Assembly (NCBI GenBank): GCA_037447335.1
Contig: JBBIGV010000034.1
Span: 1-32,928, forward strand
DNA length: 32,928 nucleotides
Direction: 5' to 3'
Source: JBBIGV01 sp037447335
GTDB taxonomy: Bacteria; Bacteroidota; Ignavibacteria; Ignavibacteriales; Ignavibacteriaceae
Shown here: positions 1-8,526 of the stretch, one piece after another
Numbering within the stretch: the first letter of the stretch is position 1
Layout: the number at the start of each line of letters is the position of its first letter
Made by a program: the position numbers and the translations under genes
Notes under the pieces: generated by a model
The model's database searches: none
What the model saw: the letters and a program-made list of their open reading frames with translations, nothing else
Told to the model about the DNA's origin: nothing

Positions 1-7
1 GTTAGCT

Positions 8-53
8 AACCTTCAACGTTAGTGAGGGAAATAGCACGCTAACGTTGAAGGTT
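8..53. repeat. 15-bp perfect inverted repeat, possible terminator
   Basis: Arm AACCTTCAACGTTAG (8-22) is the exact reverse complement of 39-53, with a 16-nt spacer. A run of four T follows the right arm on the plus strand, so it could terminate a rightward gene lying left of the window. The window also begins with a perfect 10-bp palindrome, GTTAGCTAAC (1-10), that touches the left arm. The pairing is seen directly; the role is inference. Confidence 0.55.
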
Positions 54-61
54 TTACATAA

Positions 62-89
62 AAAAGGCTGCCCGTTCAGACAGCCTTTT
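62..89 (-). terminator. Intrinsic terminator after the DUF4397 secreted-protein gene
   Basis: AAAAGGCTG (62-70) pairs perfectly with CAGCCTTTT (81-89) around a 10-nt loop. Read leftward, the GC-rich stem ends in a run of T, and it lies about 25 nt past the stop codon at 116. The A and T flanks make it potentially bidirectional, so it could also stop transcription coming from the left. Confidence 0.8.
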
Positions 90-115
90 CAACTTTAACT
101 GTGTTTTTATAGTAA

Positions 116-1842
116 TTACTGCGTTAAGACCATCTTCTTGGTTTGTACAAAGTTACCTGCCTGAAACTGGTAGAGATATACACCGGAAGTCAATGCGCTT
201 GCATCGAAGGTGAAATCATACCTGCCCGCCTGTAGATTATCATTTACTAGTGTTACAACTTCCTGACCAATTACATTGAACACTTTAAGTGTAACAAATT
301 CCTGCTGAGGAAGAGTAAATGAAATTACCGTTGATGGATTAAATGGATTAGGATAATTCTGCCCGAGGGAATAATCTGATATTGTGCCGGCAGTTTCATC
401 CTTGTCTATGCTGGTTACATTGCTTAATCCAACTACCTTTCCATCTGACAGCGCGGCAAAAACACCAAATGCCGGTCCATTCTGATTGGCTGCAGGATTG
501 AAAAAGCCGGAAGCGAATACAACTAAACTCGAGCCGCCAAGCCCGCTAAGATCTGCCAGGTATGAAGCAACGATTACATTATTGTCATTACCCGTGGTTA
601 TATCGAGTGTATAAGCTGCTGCGGGAACTTCAATGTACCATGTAATATCACCGTAAGCAGCAGCATCCACAAGCTTAGCCACGCCTCTGGCGATAATATC
701 AACGGTTGGTGCATCGGTTGAACCATGGACAACGAAGAAGTCAACATTACCAGCATTCATACCGGATTCCCGAACATTATCTTTAGCAAATAAAGTAAAA
801 GCAGTGCTTCTGTCGTCAGGGTTTGGAGCGTAGGCTGCCGGATCTACAACACCATTTGCAAGAACAACATAGGTATTGCCATTCTCGAGTGTTACAGCAA
901 AATTTCTTAACGTTTCATTAACAGTACTGTTAGGCGGTGCGATGTCAATGTTCAATTCTACTCCGGCAGGCACATCAACAAACGGAGTTGCAGTTCTGAG
1001 TGCAAAGTCTTCAAGAAAAAAATCACCATTTACATAAACATCAACTGTAGATGCAGCAAGATCAGCGGCATTATGAATCACCTGTAATCTTGCAAGTGAG
1101 ACAGACGGAAGTTCAACTACAGTTCCGTTAGCCAGTGCAGCAAATAATCCAAATGCTTGTCTGTTTTGATTTGCTGCAGGATTAAGAAATCCTGAAGCGA
1201 AAACAACTGCACTGCCCCCTCCAAGTCCACTAAGATCAGCTTCAAAAGAAGCCACAATAGTTGAAGGAACGCCGGTTGGAGTAATATCAAGAATGTATGA
1301 AGCGGCTGGCACGGTGAAGTAATTGGTAATATCTCCATAAGCAGCATTTGAAACAAGTGTACCAACTCTTCTGGCAATTACATCAACTGCCGGTGCGTCT
1401 GTTGAGCCATGCACTACAAAAAAAATCAACTCCGGCACCTGTTCCGGTTTCTCTTGCCATATCCTTAACAAATATGGTAAATGCCGTGTTTCTGCCATCA
1501 GGATTTGCAGCATAACCGGAAGGATCAATCTCACCGTTTGCGATTGCAGCATAGCTTCCACCTGGCTGCAAGGTAACAGCAAAGTTTTTCAGAGTGTCGT
1601 TAATAAATGTGTTGGGCGGCGCAATACCGATATTGATCTGCGTTCCGGCAGGTGCATCAATAAAAGGAGTTGCATCTCTGAATGAAAAATCCTCAAGCAG
1701 AAGAGAACCATTCTGATACACATCTACGGCGCCTGCTGCTACATCAGCGGCGTTGTGCATTACCTGCAGCCGTGCTTTTTGTGCAGATAAGGAAACAGGA
1801 AAAAACAAATAGTAACAAGAACAGAACTTTTTTGAGTAACAT
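116..1842 (-). pseudogene. T9SS-secreted DUF4397-repeat surface protein, two frameshifts
   Basis: Restored, this would be about a 574-residue exported protein: signal peptide, four DUF4397-like modules in two near-identical pairs (each pair has an 'LQVxHNAAD' module followed by an 'FVVHGSTDAP' module), then a type A T9SS sorting domain with NYPNPFNPST and a C-terminal KKMVLTQ. The start ATG at 1842 is chosen because GGAGGA lies at 1847-1852 and the first residues, MLLKKVLFLLLFVF, are a good signal peptide. The reading frame breaks twice. A 6-T run (plus-strand A at 1800-1805) needs 5 T to join the signal peptide to PVSLSAQKARLQ. An 8-T run (1418-1425) needs 7 T to read VDFFVVHGST, as the second copy does. 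Both look like +1 insertions. The function of DUF4397 is unknown; cell-surface display is inferred from the sorting domain. It could be a decayed gene, a phase-variable gene or an assembly error. Confidence 0.8.
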
Positions 1843-2033
1843 ATTATCCTCCGATAATTATTATGATATATTTTTTAATTGAATATTTATTATCACTGCA
1901 AAGACGTATTTATCCATTGCGAACAGATATTCGTTTTTAAATTGAATTATTAATTTGTTTGACGTTTGATCAGATCAGCAACAATAGGATAACATATCGG
2001 AGGCGTGTTGAGTTCCCCAGAAAGAAAATAATT

Positions 2034-3572
2034 TTACAGCTTGCGTTTTCCTTTAGCGTGGCAGTTCACACAATTTTGTTCGATGGGTTTCGCACCGAAA
2101 TCAACTGGATGAATAAAATCCAATCCCTTCAGTGATACTTGCTTCTCCATGCCGTTAAGTTCCTGCGAAATAATTGTATGGCAGATATTGCAGTCACTGG
2201 AAATTTTCTTCCCGTCTTCACTAATATGATTACCGGCATGGCATCTGAAACATCCTGCGCTGTAGGTATGCCCTATGTTATCAGGATATTTTTTCCAGCT
2301 AACGTCCATGTAAGGGAAGTAGTTTCGATTATATATTTTTTGAATTTCGGAAATTGCAGCCGCTATTTCTTCCCGTTTCTTTTCTGCAATGCCGGGATAA
2401 TTAATGTTATAAAAATTTTCTACGAAGGTTTTTATACTGTCAATTCCGGTTTGCTTGGAAGTATAGGGAAATTCAAGTGTTTGAACTGCAATGCTTTTAA
2501 TGAAAGGAAGGGTTTCATCAATTCTTCCAAGAGCCATTTGAAGATTTATCATTTTGTCCGGCTGATGAAAAATATGAGATGGTCTGTTGTGGCAGTCAAT
2601 ACAATCCATTCTGCTTAAGCTTAACGGATTAATTTTTTTCAGATTAAAATCTTTTAAAATACCTTTTGACTCCGGTGTAACAGCAAACGAATCTATATAT
2701 ATAGTTTCAGTGCCATCCTCTGCAATCAGCTTTACCCAGGGAATTACCTGGTTAAATGTATCGGCAGCAGCGTATAAAATTGTATTAGCAATATTCATAT
2801 GCCAGTGGATGCCTTCGCTCGGACCTAACTCGGTATTACCGCCACCTGTCTTTAGTAACATACTTAGAGATGATTTAGTATTCCTCTCATCGGAAAGATA
2901 GTAAGCAAAGTTAACTCTCTTTTCATTGAAGAAGTGAGTTGGGCGGTGGCATTGTTCGCAGGTTTCCTGAGCCGGGCGAAGATCGTGAATCGGAGTAGGA
3001 ATGGGACGTGAGTATTTATTAAACAAAACTGAATATACCTGGTATGCACCGGATATTTTTGACTTAACAAACCAGTCTGCACCGGTACCAATATGACATT
3101 GCACACAACCTACACGGGAATGCGGTGAATCGAGGTATGCTGTAAATTCCGGTTCCATTACAGTGTGACATAAAATTCCGCAGAAATCATCTGTTTCGGT
3201 GTACTCATATGCTTTAAAGCTGCCAAATGCAGAAAAGATCAGAAGAAGAATTGTCCCGAAAGAAAAAATCGCAAAAGCGCGTCTGTGCCTATGATCGTTC
3301 AGATCAATAACAGGCATTGGTTTTTCTTTGAGCAGTCCTTTTAACCTTCGGCGGTGTGTTCGGAATATTCCCAGAGCAATCAGGATAAGCCCCAGAATCA
3401 GGAAAGAGGGAAGTATGATGAATGTAATGATCCCCATATATGGCTTTGGATCTGCTGTAAGCAGTTCAATCATGATCAGGAAGAGGATCAAACCAAAGCT
3501 TAATAAAGCTATGGCTGCTCCGACAAAGGTTGTCGGATTATAAAAAGTGAGAGGAAATCGTCTTCTCTTCAC
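2034..3572 (-). CDS. Seven-heme NapC/NirT-type membrane cytochrome c
   Basis: About 512 residues. The N-terminal part has two hydrophobic helices (about 17-40 and 47-70), then a third helix (about 100-118) that leads directly into the heme region, as in membrane-anchored NapC/NirT/NrfH proteins. Heme-binding motifs in order: CGILCH (a CxxxCH spacing, also seen in relatives as CGxxCHTVM), CVQCH, CEQCH, CIDCH, CFRCH, CNICH and CVNCH. The NapC family takes electrons from quinol and passes them to periplasmic partners; the extra C-terminal hemes suggest a longer wire. It is last in a leftward operon, 19 nt after the 13-heme cytochrome gene. I chose GTG at 3572 because GGAG (3578-3581) sits 5 nt upstream; the adjoining TTG at 3575 would be only 2 nt away. 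The exact electron acceptor is unknown. Confidence 0.88.
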   Translation of the reverse strand: MKRRRFPLTFYNPTTFVGAAIALLSFGLILFLIMIELLTADPKPYMGIITFIILPSFLILGLILIALGIFRTHRRRLKGLLKEKPMPVIDLNDHRHRRAFAIFSFGTILLLIFSAFGSFKAYEYTETDDFCGILCHTVMEPEFTAYLDSPHSRVGCVQCHIGTGADWFVKSKISGAYQVYSVLFNKYSRPIPTPIHDLRPAQETCEQCHRPTHFFNEKRVNFAYYLSDERNTKSSLSMLLKTGGGNTELGPSEGIHWHMNIANTILYAAADTFNQVIPWVKLIAEDGTETIYIDSFAVTPESKGILKDFNLKKINPLSLSRMDCIDCHNRPSHIFHQPDKMINLQMALGRIDETLPFIKSIAVQTLEFPYTSKQTGIDSIKTFVENFYNINYPGIAEKKREEIAAAISEIQKIYNRNYFPYMDVSWKKYPDNIGHTYSAGCFRCHAGNHISEDGKKISSDCNICHTIISQELNGMEKQVSLKGLDFIHPVDFGAKPIEQNCVNCHAKGKRKL

Positions 3573-3591
3573 CAATACTCCGGTTAATTAG

Positions 3592-5787
3592 TTAATCTTT
3601 TTCGGGCGGATGTACGTCTTCCTGCTCAGAATCCTTTTCTGCCCTTGCTTTGTACTGTTCGGATTTAATTCGCTTAAGTTCGAGCGGATGTTCTTCAGCC
3701 ATTTGTTCTTCCGGTATTTTTCCTTTTAGCCAGGCAATATTCATCGGGTAAACATCCGGGTTAAAAATTACAAAGTAGAAATGCCAAACAACAATTGCGA
3801 GGAAAGCCAGCCACGCTTCATAATAATGAATTGTACGGGCAATATCCCATTCAAATTTTGTGAATGAACCGGCAACATCAATATATATCCACATCAATAA
3901 ACCGGTAACTGTCATTACAATTGTTCCCCATACAAGCGCCCAGTACTCTGCTTTCTCAACATAACTGAATCTATCGAGCAATGGTTTTTCTTTTATAAGT
4001 CCAAGATTGAATTTAGCCACACCAATTGCATCCCTGAAGTCCTGTATTTTGGGCAATAAGTCTTTAAGCAATTGTCTTCCGCGCTGAGTAAAGCTTATAT
4101 AATAAACATGATACAGACACACGGCTACCATTACAATGGCAGCAATTCTGTGAATAAGACTTCTGTAAATAAATGCATCGGAACTCAAATCTGTAATGTG
4201 ACCTACCCACCAGGAGTCGGGATATCTCAGCATAAAACCGGTAATTACCAAAACTATAAAGCTTAATGCCATTGTTCCATGCTGAATTCTCTCATTCAGA
4301 CTCATTCTCAAATATAAAGCATGACCATGTTTTTCTTCTCTTATTTTACCAAGCGCCTTTAACTGTTTTATTTTATACTTCCTATAGAGATCAACAGCAT
4401 TGTGTACGAACATACCTCCGATAATCGAAACGATCATCATTATATAGATATATGATATCCAATACAGTATTGGTTCATCTTCTCTATCAAGCGTTACGTG
4501 AATTGTACCTGTAGTAAAAATTTCATTTGCACCAGGATGACATGAGCCGCAAGTTTCAACAAGATTATCCCGGTGTATCATAGAAGTTGGATCGGTTGAG
4601 GGTTTTATGTTGTGAATGCCATGGCAGCTTCCGCAGTTTGCAACAGTTGCCTGTCCTCCTCTAAGCGCTAAACCATGGTATGAGTCTCTGAAAGTTGCAT
4701 AGCGGTTAGCTGCGAGTCCATAACGTTCAGATAATCTTACTGATTCATGGCAAGGTGAACATAATTGCAATGAAACATTCTGAAAAGCAACCGGAGAATC
4801 CGGATCGAAATGATCTAAAATATTATGTTCGTCATGGCAGTGAGTACAGGAAGGAGAGTCTAAATTTCCACGCAGCAGTGATTGTCCATGTATGCTTTCA
4901 TTAAATTCTTTTTTAATTTCACTATGGCAGCTTCCACATGTAGACTGAATATTAAGTCTGAAAACAGAAGATCTCGAATCGGATCCTATAATTACATCAT
5001 GTGAATTATGACAATCAACACAAGCGGCGGCATCGCTGTTGCCGGCATGTAATGATCTGCCGTGAACACTGTTATCATAAGCCTGTATAAAGCCTGCAGA
5101 CGGAGTTGTTCTTCTCCTTATTTCAGGATCATCAAGGTGGCATGATAAACATAACTTTTCCTGAGCAATTTTAAGTTGTAAACTGTCCGTTTCTCCATTT
5201 ACCCTTGCAATTGGCTGTCTGTGACAGGTAATGCAGTTCGGTGCGCCTCTTACTCCTTCAACAAATCCCTTTCGGTGTGAAGAGATCAGATATTTTTCTG
5301 AAATTTCCTTATGGCAGGAGCCGCAGGAAGTTTCCAGGTTGGACGCATGCCATTTATTTGCCGGTGATTGGACAGATGTAACTTCGTGTGTCCCGTGGCA
5401 GCCTTTACAGGATACATCATTAGTACCGTCTATGCCGGATGCTCGCAGGATTCTCGGATGGAAAAGGTGTTTTGTTTGAGAATCTTTATGGCAGGTTAAG
5501 CAGTTTATCGGGGTAATATTTTCTTTGTGCGGCAGATCGAAAGCTGAAAAGCCGGCATGGCAAGCTACACAATTCAGTTTTGAGTGAACTGAACGCTGCA
5601 AAACATTTTCATCAACAAAAAGAGAAACGGTTCTGCCCCGTTTCTCCATTGAAAGGTCTTTATCACTGTGGCACATCAGACAATCATCATTTGCCTGTGA
5701 GTATGCAGTCTGAAACAGACTGAATGAAAGTACAAAAAATAAATATGTCAAATATTTATGAGCAGCAAATGATAGAAAGAACTTCAT
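3592..5787 (-). CDS. 13-heme cytochrome c fused to a cytochrome b membrane domain (CbcL-like)
   Basis: 731 residues. A signal peptide (about 1-31) is followed by 13 CxxCH motifs at about residues 36, 73, 96, 127, 155, 185, 213, 256, 284, 314, 343, 385 and 413, many with trailing histidines (CHGTHE, CHNSHD, CHDEHN, CHGIHN) as in tetraheme c3/c554-like folds. Then come about five hydrophobic helices (about 440-462, 503-522, 543-564, 615-637, 655-676) with histidines in or near membrane segments (H503, H546, H560, H654, H669) that could hold b hemes, as in formate dehydrogenase/Ni-hydrogenase cytochrome b. The order, multiheme c then cytochrome b, matches Geobacter CbcL, an inner-membrane quinol oxidase used in extracellular iron reduction, but with more hemes than CbcL. 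The charged C-terminal tail is cytoplasmic by prediction. Role as a menaquinol-to-periplasm electron conduit is inference. Confidence 0.88.
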   Translation of the reverse strand: MKFFLSFAAHKYLTYLFFVLSFSLFQTAYSQANDDCLMCHSDKDLSMEKRGRTVSLFVDENVLQRSVHSKLNCVACHAGFSAFDLPHKENITPINCLTCHKDSQTKHLFHPRILRASGIDGTNDVSCKGCHGTHEVTSVQSPANKWHASNLETSCGSCHKEISEKYLISSHRKGFVEGVRGAPNCITCHRQPIARVNGETDSLQLKIAQEKLCLSCHLDDPEIRRRTTPSAGFIQAYDNSVHGRSLHAGNSDAAACVDCHNSHDVIIGSDSRSSVFRLNIQSTCGSCHSEIKKEFNESIHGQSLLRGNLDSPSCTHCHDEHNILDHFDPDSPVAFQNVSLQLCSPCHESVRLSERYGLAANRYATFRDSYHGLALRGGQATVANCGSCHGIHNIKPSTDPTSMIHRDNLVETCGSCHPGANEIFTTGTIHVTLDREDEPILYWISYIYIMMIVSIIGGMFVHNAVDLYRKYKIKQLKALGKIREEKHGHALYLRMSLNERIQHGTMALSFIVLVITGFMLRYPDSWWVGHITDLSSDAFIYRSLIHRIAAIVMVAVCLYHVYYISFTQRGRQLLKDLLPKIQDFRDAIGVAKFNLGLIKEKPLLDRFSYVEKAEYWALVWGTIVMTVTGLLMWIYIDVAGSFTKFEWDIARTIHYYEAWLAFLAIVVWHFYFVIFNPDVYPMNIAWLKGKIPEEQMAEEHPLELKRIKSEQYKARAEKDSEQEDVHPPEKD

Positions 5788-5845
5788 TGTTTTCTTTATT
5801 CCAGATTGTCTGAGTGCCAGTAAAATATTTAATTAAAGAAAATTA

Positions 5846-6259
5846 TTATTCTTTTTCAACTTTTTCCGGATCTGCTTCAACTTTTTCCGGATCTGCTTCA
5901 ACGTCAGCTTCCACTTCAGCCTCTGCTTTAAGTGAACCTAACCATACCGATAGCACCTGTAATTCTTCATCAGTTCCTCTGAATGCCGGTGGATGAAGCT
6001 TGCCGTTAAATTCTGCTTCTTTCTTTAAGTAACTAACGATTAATTCAACGCTCATTTCATTACCGACACTTGAAAGATCGGTTGCATCTTTCTTGTTAGA
6101 GGTTATTTCAAAAGATTGGACGGTATGACACATCTGGCATTTTTTATCGACAAATACACTCTTGCCATCCGGGTCATCAACTATTGAAGTTGAGTAAGCA
6201 AATCCGTAAAGAACTACTATCCCAAAAACGAACAGCAGATACAAAGAAATATTTTTCAT
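5846..6259 (-). CDS. Small monoheme cytochrome c with acidic repeat tail
   Basis: 137 residues. An N-terminal hydrophobic stretch (about 4-22) acts as a signal peptide or anchor. One CQMCH motif lies at about residue 41, in a class I-like setting (GKSVFVDKKCQMCHTV). A likely axial methionine is not certain; M69 (GNEMSV) is a candidate. The last 30 residues are almost all E, A, D, V, P and K and contain two tandem copies of EADPEKV. The start has GAGGA about 5 nt upstream. It is first in the leftward cytochrome operon, 58 nt before the 13-heme gene, so it is probably the soluble or tethered electron carrier working with that complex. Confidence 0.85.
   Translation of the reverse strand: MKNISLYLLFVFGIVVLYGFAYSTSIVDDPDGKSVFVDKKCQMCHTVQSFEITSNKKDATDLSSVGNEMSVELIVSYLKKEAEFNGKLHPPAFRGTDEELQVLSVWLGSLKAEAEVEADVEADPEKVEADPEKVEKE
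5860..5901. repeat. Tandem 21-bp repeat, two perfect copies
   Basis: The unit CTTTTTCCGGATCTGCTTCAA occupies 5860-5880 and 5881-5901 with no mismatch. It codes (leftward) for the EADPEKV repeats in the cytochrome c tail. A partial third copy, CTTTTTCAAC, adjoins on the stop-codon side (5851-5860), suggesting that copy number changes by slippage without breaking frame. Confidence 0.9.
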
Positions 6260-6504
6260 CTTTTTCCTCTAAGTTGTTAAAAGATTAACTATAAGTTGGT
6301 TACACGTATGCGATTTTATTTATTTAATGAATCGCCAGCTTATAACAAACTCAATACCATGCTGATTTATGTAAAGATTATGCTATTTATTGTAAATCTT
6401 CTCAACAATACTTCCCATTGATGAGAAATCGAATCATATTTTTTGCAAATTTTAGAACTAAAATATGAACTATAGAGAAATTCAACAACACATTTACCAT
6501 TAAA

Positions 6505-7374
6505 TCAAAATTTTAAGCCGTACCAAACAACTCCGGGATAGATTTTAACAGCAGGAGCGGGAATTCGATAAAAATTAAAATTCTTTTTCAGCAGATTCCA
6601 TAACCAACCGTCTCCGGGCAGCCCTTCCAGATTCCAATCCAATGCAATAAAAAGTTCGAGGTGCCGGTCGGAAGGTATCTTAAGCTTTTTAACACTATGA
6701 CCAATTGCCAGATTAATGAATGACGGATAATATTTCTGAATTTCTTCGGGAAGAAGGTTGTGAACATTTATACTTAGCCAGTTATAAGTACTTTCGTAAT
6801 CATCAAATATTACTTTGTGAGCACCTTCTCTGAATCTTTTTGAAGGATAAAAAGAAATTTTAAAGTGATAATTCTTCAGGTAAGGATATTTTTCCTGAAG
6901 CAATGGGTAAGCAGCGCCTAACGTATTAGCTCCAAAATCTCCCCAGCTAAATCCCCAGTCAGCAGAAAAACCATCCCTTATTTCAACAAAAGTTTGATAA
7001 AGCCACGCAAAAGAAGCGCTGTACCAGAGACTTTCCCACCGTTCCAGCCCAGACCATTCGAGTAATTGAGAGTAAATGTGAGTTGCTAAATAAGGAAAAT
7101 AAAAATGCCCGAACTTATCTGATCCAAGGGGGTAGTTCCAGTCATAGCTCAATTCAAAATGGAAGCTGCTTTTTTCACCTTTCCACCACAAGTCTTTTTG
7201 AATTGTATAAACATAGGCAAGTCCGCCGAGCGTAATTCCGCTAATAGCGCCAAGCTTCCAGTAATCAATTTTTCTTTCCTCTGCTGCTACTGTGTCAATC
7301 TCATTCTGAGGGAAAGATGTAACTGATAACGCGAAAATCAAAGTTAAGATAGGCCTGCTCATGTAGTTCATCAT
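6505..7374 (-). CDS. DUF2279-type membrane-associated protein
   Basis: 289 residues with an N-terminal signal-like stretch (SRPILTLIFALSVTSFPQ). The core segment GSDKFGHFYFPYLATHIY, with the later FVEIRDGFSADWGFSWGDFGANTLGA, is the pattern I associate with DUF2279 (YfiM-like), in which a conserved DKxxH and a GDxxAN motif sit near membrane segments. The aromatic-rich C-terminal part ends with GVVWYGLKF, which suggests an outer-membrane or envelope location. It overlaps the upstream GNAT gene by 4 nt (ATGA, 7371-7374), so the two are translationally coupled. The first ATG (7374) is taken because of that overlap; ATG codons at residues 2 and 5 are alternatives. Function unknown. Confidence 0.72.
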   Translation of the reverse strand: MMNYMSRPILTLIFALSVTSFPQNEIDTVAAEERKIDYWKLGAISGITLGGLAYVYTIQKDLWWKGEKSSFHFELSYDWNYPLGSDKFGHFYFPYLATHIYSQLLEWSGLERWESLWYSASFAWLYQTFVEIRDGFSADWGFSWGDFGANTLGAAYPLLQEKYPYLKNYHFKISFYPSKRFREGAHKVIFDDYESTYNWLSINVHNLLPEEIQKYYPSFINLAIGHSVKKLKIPSDRHLELFIALDWNLEGLPGDGWLWNLLKKNFNFYRIPAPAVKIYPGVVWYGLKF

Positions 7375-7829
7375 GCTAACTGGTTATCTTCTTTAATATG
7401 ATTAAGATTTACATCAACCGATTTGATCATATAAATTTCAGGTCTCGGGTTTGCTATGAAGCCAAACTTTGAATATAAACCGTGTGCATCATTTGTTGCC
7501 AGCATCCACCGGCTTATAGTTTGTAATTTTGGGTGATGGAATACTTCTTTAAGCAAAATTTTTGACAGTCCTTTCCCTCTGAATTCTTCGAGGATAAACA
7601 CATCCATAAGATAAGCAAAGGTAAAATAATCAGTTACTATTCGTGCAAAACCAACTTGCTTATTATCTGCAAAAATTCCAAAACAAAAAGAATTATCTAT
7701 GGTTTTTTTTACCAGCCATTTGGGACACCCCTCTGCCCAGTAGCTGTTGGTAAGAAAATTGTATATGGTGTCAAGTTCGAACCTGGTTTTATCAGTACTA
7801 GCAGTAAAATTAACCGAATTATCAGACAT
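7371..7829 (-). CDS. GNAT-family N-acetyltransferase
   Basis: 152 residues. The fold is recognisable from GFARIVTDYFTFAYLMDVFILEEFRGKGLSKILL: a beta4 strand followed by the acetyl-CoA loop R/Q-x-x-G-x-G/A (here RGKGLS, about residue 83), then the late motif AHGLYSKFGF. It probably acetylates an amino group on a small molecule or protein; the substrate cannot be told. It is the upstream partner of the DUF2279 gene with a 4-nt overlap. It contains an 8-nt A/T homopolymer (7703-7710) that keeps frame (reads VKKT), a useful control for the frameshifts in the first gene of the window. Confidence 0.85.
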   Translation of the reverse strand: MSDNSVNFTASTDKTRFELDTIYNFLTNSYWAEGCPKWLVKKTIDNSFCFGIFADNKQVGFARIVTDYFTFAYLMDVFILEEFRGKGLSKILLKEVFHHPKLQTISRWMLATNDAHGLYSKFGFIANPRPEIYMIKSVDVNLNHIKEDNQLA

Positions 7830-7978
7830 GATTTCTCCGCTATCAGCAAACGAAAAATAACGAAAAGGAACGAATAAACGGCAGGTAAAATAATAAAAGC
7901 TATTCTACCCCGGAATGAAATTAATACGCGCGAGACAGATCAGGTTATGATAGACTAAAGTTGAGGTGATATAAGAGA

Positions 7979-8332
7979 TCAATCCAGAAGTTTAGAAAGC
8001 TCATCCGATACATCGTGAAGGTTAAAAGGCTTATAAAAGATACTATCAATATATTTTCTTATTTCATTCTCATAACCTCCGGCCCGATTATTAAAAACGT
8101 ATGTGATAACAATTCGGAGCCCGGGATGATTGGCTTTTAGTTCTTCACACATTCTGGTTAATTTTTCGGTTGGTTCTTCATCAATAAGGATTAAGTTAAT
8201 ATCAGCATTATTAATTATGCGCTTAATCATGGCAAAAGATGTAGTTGCTGTAATTTTATAGTTATCGTGCAGGTACATCAGGATACTGTAGCACATACTG
8301 AAATCAGGGCTGTAAAACAGAATACTTTTCAT
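7979..8332 (-). CDS. Stand-alone receiver-like domain, degenerate
   Basis: 117 residues that follow the CheY fold: MKSILFYSPD (beta1), INLILIDEEPT (beta3, with D as the possible phosphoacceptor), LRIVITYVF (beta4, where T/S is expected), then FYKPFN with the conserved lysine-proline pair. The acidic pair at the end of beta1 is reduced to a single D after S-P, so magnesium binding may be weak. There is no output domain. It lies about 195 nt downstream of the NtrC-type regulator gene on the same strand and may belong to that signalling set. Receiver-like or pseudo-receiver is the best call. Confidence 0.65.
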   Translation of the reverse strand: MKSILFYSPDFSMCYSILMYLHDNYKITATTSFAMIKRIINNADINLILIDEEPTEKLTRMCEELKANHPGLRIVITYVFNNRAGGYENEIRKYIDSIFYKPFNLHDVSDELSKLLD

Positions 8333-8526
8333 TATATGTTAAAGAATAATCCGGGTTAGCGAAAAGAGGTGCATTAACTACAAACGTGCCAGCAGTAAAT
8401 TATTAACAGATGGGTATCAGATCTCTTAAAATTCATAATTTAATGAGTGAATATGGAGGATTGGAGAAATCCTTATTCTCGTAATTGAAAAACATAAATA
8501 AATGCTTATTAGATATGAGAATCTCT

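Noticed and set aside
1682..1882. Short rightward open frame opposite the secreted-protein gene
   Set aside because: It lies antisense to well-conserved DUF4397 coding sequence and has no recognisable domain, so it is a shadow frame.
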